Shown piece after piece: positions 5,742 to 9,028 of a DNA stretch of 9,028 nt (positions within the stretch are counted from its first letter, which is position 1; each line of letters begins with the position of its first letter). The notes beneath the pieces are model-generated. The model was not told the origin of the DNA and searched no databases. It saw only the letters and a list, made by a program, of their open reading frames with translations. The stretch lies in the NCBI GenBank assembly GCA_030705665.1, contig JAUZQA010000135.1, positions 1-9,028 on the forward strand, read 5' to 3'. This DNA comes from Bacillota bacterium (GTDB lineage: Bacteria > Bacillota > Bacilli > Bacillales_B > DSM-18226). Position numbers and translations under genes: made by a program.

Positions 5742-6743
5742 TTATTGACTAACTTGCTGCTTTTTTCGATTAATACTCATTTTTGATGTTTGTTTTAACC
5801 CTTTAAAGGAACTCTTTAGAATTAAATATCTTTCCATTTCGTTTACAACTTGTAAAAGAGCGGCTCTTGCTTCAAATTCTTCTCTTGTCTTAGGAAGTTC
5901 ACTTTCTTCAAATTCCGCCTTCATTTTCATTAATTTATGAATATATATGATTGCTGTATTGCCAGGATGTATATTTTCCGATAATTCCTCAAGAAAGTCC
6001 GCGATCATATTTCCTTGTTTTACTTTACGAGTAATCGATGTAACACTGGGAAGCAAGCGTTCTATGATCTCGAATTGTTTTTCTCTCATTGTGAAATATT
6101 GATAATAAATCGATTCCTCTTTTAAAAACCGATTTTCCAAATCACGGAAAGCTATTGTTTTTGCCTCACGAATAACACTCGCGGTTTCAGTAATTTCCTT
6201 TCCTTCCCAATCACTATCACCATTTCGTAAATAACGAATAATTTCGTCAAAAATCCGTTTAAAGTTTTCTTCAATTTCCTCTTGATAGTCATCCATTTTT
6301 TTATCGACACTCGGCATATATAGGTTCATAATTAAAGCCACGCCGATTCCAACCACAATAACACCTAATTCATTTAAGAAGAATGGCAGTGAAAAACTCT
6401 GCGCTGCAAATAAATGTAAAATAATAACACTGCTTGTCACTATGCCGTCATTTGCTTTTAACATAACAAGTGTTGGGATAAAGAAAAGAAGAATAATTCC
6501 AATCACAATCGGTCCATAACCAAAGGCCCAAAAAAACAGAGCAGAAAAAGGTACAGCCAGGGTACAAGCTAAAAACCGATCCCATGCCGTCCTAAATGAC
6601 CTCTTTTTTGTAATTTGAATGCACAAGATCGTTATGATACCCGCTGAGGCAAAATTATGTAGTCCTAACTGCTGAGCCAGTAATATACTTATAGCCACAC
6701 CTATTGCTGTTTTTATTGTTCGGTACCCGATTCGAAACTTCAT
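5742..6743 (-). CDS. yqjA: Aromatic acid exporter (ArAE)/DUF939-like membrane protein YqjA
   Basis: A 333-residue protein with about six N-terminal membrane spans (roughly 11-29, 32-45, 57-75, 78-95, 101-118, 124-143) and a cytosolic, highly charged helical C-terminal half (145-333). RIGYRTIKTAIGVAISILLA and the ITKKRSFRTAWDRFLA loop are typical of the Firmicute aromatic-acid-exporter/DUF939 proteins such as B. subtilis YqjA. Family members are thought to export aromatic acids; the substrate is unknown here. The start ATG is preceded by GGAGGAG at good spacing. It lies 68 bases downstream of artR, as in B. subtilis, but a terminator intervenes. The fold and family are clear; the transport role is inferred. 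Confidence 0.88.
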   Translation of the reverse strand: MKFRIGYRTIKTAIGVAISILLAQQLGLHNFASAGIITILCIQITKKRSFRTAWDRFLACTLAVPFSALFFWAFGYGPIVIGIILLFFIPTLVMLKANDGIVTSSVIILHLFAAQSFSLPFFLNELGVIVVGIGVALIMNLYMPSVDKKMDDYQEEIEENFKRIFDEIIRYLRNGDSDWEGKEITETASVIREAKTIAFRDLENRFLKEESIYYQYFTMREKQFEIIERLLPSVTSITRKVKQGNMIADFLEELSENIHPGNTAIIYIHKLMKMKAEFEESELPKTREEFEARAALLQVVNEMERYLILKSSFKGLKQTSKMSINRKKQQVSQ

Positions 6744-6764
6744 TCCTATTCTCCTCCATATGCT

Positions 6765-6793
6765 AAAAAAAGATGATCATAAAGATCATCTTT
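6765..6793 (-). terminator. Intrinsic terminator of the art operon
   Basis: A perfect 10-bp stem, AAAGATGATC/GATCATCTTT (6793-6784 with 6778-6769 on the minus strand), with a five-base loop and a following T run. It begins 18 bases past the artR stop and ends about 20 bases before the yqjA ATG. The stem is A/T-rich, so some readthrough into yqjA is possible. Confidence 0.85.
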
Positions 6794-6801
6794 AATTCTA
6801 G

Positions 6802-6829
6802 CTTATACTCTTTAAAGCATTTTTTGCAA
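6802..6829 (-). promoter_or_regulatory. Possible yqjA promoter inside the end of artR
   Basis: On the minus strand TTGCAA (6829-6824), a 16-base spacer and TATAAG (6807-6802) lie across the last artR codons and stop. Transcription would start near 6795, at the base of the art terminator hairpin, so the yqjA transcript would open with that hairpin. Both boxes are good matches, but the position is awkward. Confidence 0.35.
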
Positions 6830-7534
6830 GAAGTCTTGCGCACGTTTGCTTTTTGGATTTGAAAAAAATTCTTGAGGTGGTGCATCTTCAACAAGTACAC
6901 CGCCATCAAGGAATAAAACTCGGTCAGCCACCTCTCGGGCAAAGCCCATTTCATGAGTTACAATGGCCATCGTCATACCAGTGTGTGCAAGTGTCTTCAT
7001 AACCTCCAGAACTTCCTTAACCATTTCAGGGTCAAGAGCGGATGTAGGTTCATCAAATAGCATCACTTCCGGCTGCATTGCTAAGGCTCTCGCAATCGCA
7101 ACCCTCTGCTTCTGTCCTCCAGAGAGTCTCTTTGGATATTCCTGTGCTTTTTCAGAAAGGCCCACTTTTTTCAACAGTTCATTCGCAAACTTTTCTGCTT
7201 CCTCTTTTGAAATCCCTTTAACCTTCATTGGGGCATAGGTTAGATTTTGCAAGACGGTTTTATGTGGAAATAGATGAAAATGCTGAAAGACCATACCCAC
7301 ATTTTGACGGACTTTCATAATATTTGTTTTTTTATCAGTAATGTCGTCTCCTCCAATCCAAACATGTCCGGAAGTAGGAGTTTCTAAAAGGTTCATGCAG
7401 CGCAAAAAAGTAGATTTTCCCGAACCTGACGGCCCAATAATCGCTACCACTTCACCTTGCTTGATCGTTGTAGTGATATTCTTTAAAACTTCAAGTTTGC
7501 CAAAATTTTTAACTAAATTTTCTACTTTAATCAC
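6812..7534 (-). CDS. artR: Amino-acid ABC transporter ATP-binding protein, arginine type
   Basis: A 240-residue ATPase of the polar amino acid (GlnQ/HisP/ArtR) family that drives import from the inner face of the membrane. Complete nucleotide-binding motifs: Walker [10 protein letters not shown] (34-42, K40), Q-loop Q84 in [10 protein letters not shown], signature LSGGQ (137-141), Walker B VMLFDE (157-162, catalytic E162), D-loop SALD and switch H194 in [15 protein letters not shown]. Translation starts at GTG (7534), inside the last codons of artQ; the genes overlap by eight bases and AAAGGAG lies about 11 bases upstream, so coupling is likely. It corresponds to B. subtilis yqiZ. Arginine as substrate comes from synteny, not from this subunit. 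Confidence 0.95.
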   Translation of the reverse strand: MIKVENLVKNFGKLEVLKNITTTIKQGEVVAIIGPSGSGKSTFLRCMNLLETPTSGHVWIGGDDITDKKTNIMKVRQNVGMVFQHFHLFPHKTVLQNLTYAPMKVKGISKEEAEKFANELLKKVGLSEKAQEYPKRLSGGQKQRVAIARALAMQPEVMLFDEPTSALDPEMVKEVLEVMKTLAHTGMTMAIVTHEMGFAREVADRVLFLDGGVLVEDAPPQEFFSNPKSKRAQDFLQKML

Positions 7535-8186
7535 TGCGTCTCATTCTCCTTTCAAGCCCTTTTCCTAAGACCGTTAAAATCATAACCATCACATAATAAA
7601 TCACACCGGCAATGATTAACGGTTCAAAGAATGAATACTTCTCAGCACCAACCTGATAAGAACGACGCATAATATCCATAACGCCAATAGACGTAACGAT
7701 GGCTGATTCCTTTGTCAGGGTAATAAATTCATTCATTAATGCTGGAAGAATATTCTTAATTGCTTGAGGCAGGATGATGTCGAACATCATTTTTCCATAT
7801 GGTACGCCTAATGCTAACGCAGCTTCCTGCTGTCCTTTATCGATTGCAAGAATTCCGGCACGAATGATTTCTGATACATATGCTCCGGAGTTTAATCCAA
7901 ATGATAGCACTGCTGCTGTATATGGCTGAATTTGATAACCAATTAACTGCGGGGAACCATAATAAATGACCATTAATTGCAAGATCATTGGCGTTCCTCT
8001 AAAGATAGATGTATAAGCATCGGCAAGCCAGCCAAGAAACTTTAGGTTGCTTATTTTAAATAAAGATAAAATAGTTCCAAGTAAAAATCCCAAAATCCCT
8101 GCCAGAATGACAATTTGAAGGGTAACCGTTATTCCTTGAAAAATATATGGCAGAGAAGGTATGAATTGCGAAAAATCAAGGTTCAT
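7527..8186 (-). CDS. artQ: Amino-acid ABC transporter permease, arginine type
   Basis: A 219-residue integral membrane permease of the HisM/GlnP family. Hydrophobic spans lie near 14-41, 52-60, 66-84, 88-110 and 187-209. The conserved FRGTP (62-66) precedes the core, and the cytosolic EAA loop, with [20 protein letters not shown] at 121-140, carries the E-A-A...G...I-LP residues that contact the ATPase. It starts at ATG 8186 with GAGAGGA about 11 bases upstream and ends inside artR. One permease gene implies a homodimeric channel. It corresponds to yqiY of B. subtilis. Confidence 0.94.
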   Translation of the reverse strand: MNLDFSQFIPSLPYIFQGITVTLQIVILAGILGFLLGTILSLFKISNLKFLGWLADAYTSIFRGTPMILQLMVIYYGSPQLIGYQIQPYTAAVLSFGLNSGAYVSEIIRAGILAIDKGQQEAALALGVPYGKMMFDIILPQAIKNILPALMNEFITLTKESAIVTSIGVMDIMRRSYQVGAEKYSFFEPLIIAGVIYYVMVMILTVLGKGLERRMRRSD

Positions 8187-8226
8187 TCCGAAACCAATCC
8201 TCTCTAAAAATTACAATTAAAATTTT

Positions 8227-8263
8227 AAAGACGTTCAGAAGACAAAGACCTCTGAACGTCTTT
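8227..8263 (-). terminator. Intercistronic hairpin between artP and artQ (attenuator or processing site)
   Basis: A perfect 13-bp inverted repeat, AAAGACGTTCAGA (8227-8239) with TCTGAACGTCTTT (8251-8263), with an 11-base loop. It starts 12 bases after the artP stop. On the minus strand the stem is followed by only short A/T alternations rather than a strong T tract, so it is more likely a partial terminator or an mRNA-stabilising 3' end that keeps the binding protein in excess over the permease. Confidence 0.72.
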
Positions 8264-8275
8264 CTTTAAGATATA

Positions 8276-9028
8276 TTACTGCTGCTTAGCATCTCCGCCA
8301 AACCATTTTAAAATCAACTTTTTAAGTTCTCCATTTTGTTTCATTGTCTTTAATTCTTTGTTGAATTTCGCAGTTAAATCACTGTTTTTAGGAAATGCAA
8401 TAGCAGATCCTGCTTCAGGGTCGTCATTGATTGTAAAGCCTTTTAATTCAGTTTCTTTTACTAAAAATCCTTTGGCAACAGTGTCTTCGATAATGGCAGC
8501 GTCCATGCGTCCTGCCTTTAATTCTTCAATGAGATCAGGAATACGATCACGGTTTACGATATTCATTGGCGTCGTTTTGTTAAGATCTTTTGCTTTTCCT
8601 TCTTGAATGGAGCCTAATTGAACACCAACTGTTTTCCCTTTTAATTCATCCAGTTTATTAATACTGCTACTCTTCTTCGAAACGATCATGTTCTGAGCTG
8701 TATAATAAATATCACTGAAATCAACATTTTTCTTACGATCTGCTGTCGGCGTCATACCTGCCATTACAAAGTCAACTTGTCCCGATTTAATTGCTTGAAT
8801 AAGACCGCTGAAATCCATATCTTTTACTTGAACTTTATAGCCAAGTTTTCCAGCAATTGCATTTGCAAGATCAACGTCAAAGCCGATGATCTTTTTAGAT
8901 CCTGCTGTATCCACTGATTCAAATGGCGGATAATCAGCAGATGTACCCATGGTCAATACTTTTTTAGTAGAACTATTTCCAGCCGCATTGTCTTTTTTAG
9001 TTGATCCACATGCAGCAAGAACGCCTAC
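8276..9028 (-). CDS. artP: Amino-acid ABC transporter substrate-binding lipoprotein, arginine type (5'-truncated)
   Basis: The frame is open to the window edge, so the true start lies beyond 9028. The visible start VGVLAAC holds a lipobox (L-A-A-C, Cys codon 9010-9008), so the mature protein is a lipid-anchored extracellular receptor with a Lys/Asn/Ser-rich linker. The body is a family-3 solute-binding protein: TSADYPPFE, GFDVDLANAI, MAGMTPTADRKKNVDFSDIYY (with the carboxylate-binding Arg of this family), VGVQLGSIQEG, an AAIIEDTVA segment and a C-terminal ILKWFGG. Asp and aromatic residues at these positions suit a cationic or polar amino acid. It corresponds to B. subtilis yqiX. A TTG codon at 8956 falls after the lipobox and cannot be the start. 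Confidence 0.94.
   Translation of the reverse strand, partial: VGVLAACGSTKKDNAAGNSSTKKVLTMGTSADYPPFESVDTAGSKKIIGFDVDLANAIAGKLGYKVQVKDMDFSGLIQAIKSGQVDFVMAGMTPTADRKKNVDFSDIYYTAQNMIVSKKSSSINKLDELKGKTVGVQLGSIQEGKAKDLNKTTPMNIVNRDRIPDLIEELKAGRMDAAIIEDTVAKGFLVKETELKGFTINDDPEAGSAIAFPKNSDLTAKFNKELKTMKQNGELKKLILKWFGGDAKQQ

Noticed and set aside
6763..6954. 63-codon minus-strand frame across the end of artR
   Set aside because: Overlaps artR in another frame and runs through the art terminator; no ribosome site or family features.
8954..8956. TTG at 8956 as the artP start
   Set aside because: The frame continues upstream to a lipobox LAAC at the window edge, so the gene is truncated by the window, not started there.
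1..9028. tRNA, rRNA, CRISPR array, complete insertion sequence or prophage genes
   Set aside because: Coding density is high with recognisable housekeeping genes; no cloverleaf, regular spaced repeats, transposase or phage proteins were seen by reading both strands.

Overview
The window is low-GC Firmicute chromosome, most likely from a Bacillus-type member of the Bacillaceae. The main evidence is gene order. Read on the minus strand it runs artP-artQ-artR, yqjA, mce (yqjC), yqjD, yqjE and finally dinB (yqjH), which matches the yqiX-yqiY-yqiZ-yqjA...yqjH order I recall from Bacillus subtilis. Strong GGAGG-type ribosome binding sites and short intrinsic terminators fit this. Nothing suggests a phage, plasmid or CRISPR region. 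This is core housekeeping DNA with some small overlooked elements between the genes.

Layout from left to right. Positions 1-99 (+) are the C-terminal end of glucose-6-phosphate dehydrogenase (zwf), convergent across a shared hairpin with dinB (147-1436, -), a Y-family DNA polymerase IV. Next is a stand-alone CheW-like gene (1502-1960, -) whose promoter carries two inverted repeats. The 254-base gap 1961-2214 holds that promoter and an 85-base imperfect hairpin that probably terminates yqjE and resembles a miniature IS3-type element. yqjE (2215-3339, -) is an M20 peptidase with its own promoter. yqjD (3446-4999, -) and mce (5005-5415, -) form a tight two-gene operon for methylmalonyl-CoA/propionyl-CoA metabolism.

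On the opposite strand at 5574-5669 is a 31-codon gene, prli42, encoding the single-span membrane miniprotein that in Listeria anchors the stressosome. It starts with TTG and is easily missed. Tandem terminators separate it from yqjA (5742-6743, -), an aromatic-acid-exporter-like membrane protein. The right end is an amino-acid ABC importer of the arginine type: ATPase artR (6812-7534), permease artQ (7527-8186, overlapping artR by 8 bases) and lipoprotein binding protein artP (8276 to beyond 9028). An artP-artQ intercistronic hairpin may set subunit ratios.

Functionally, Mce interconverts the (R) and (S) methylmalonyl-CoA epimers and YqjD is a carboxyltransferase. The matching biotin carboxylase, biotin carrier and mutase are not in the window. 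ArtPQR form one importer. The remaining genes look like separate transcription units.
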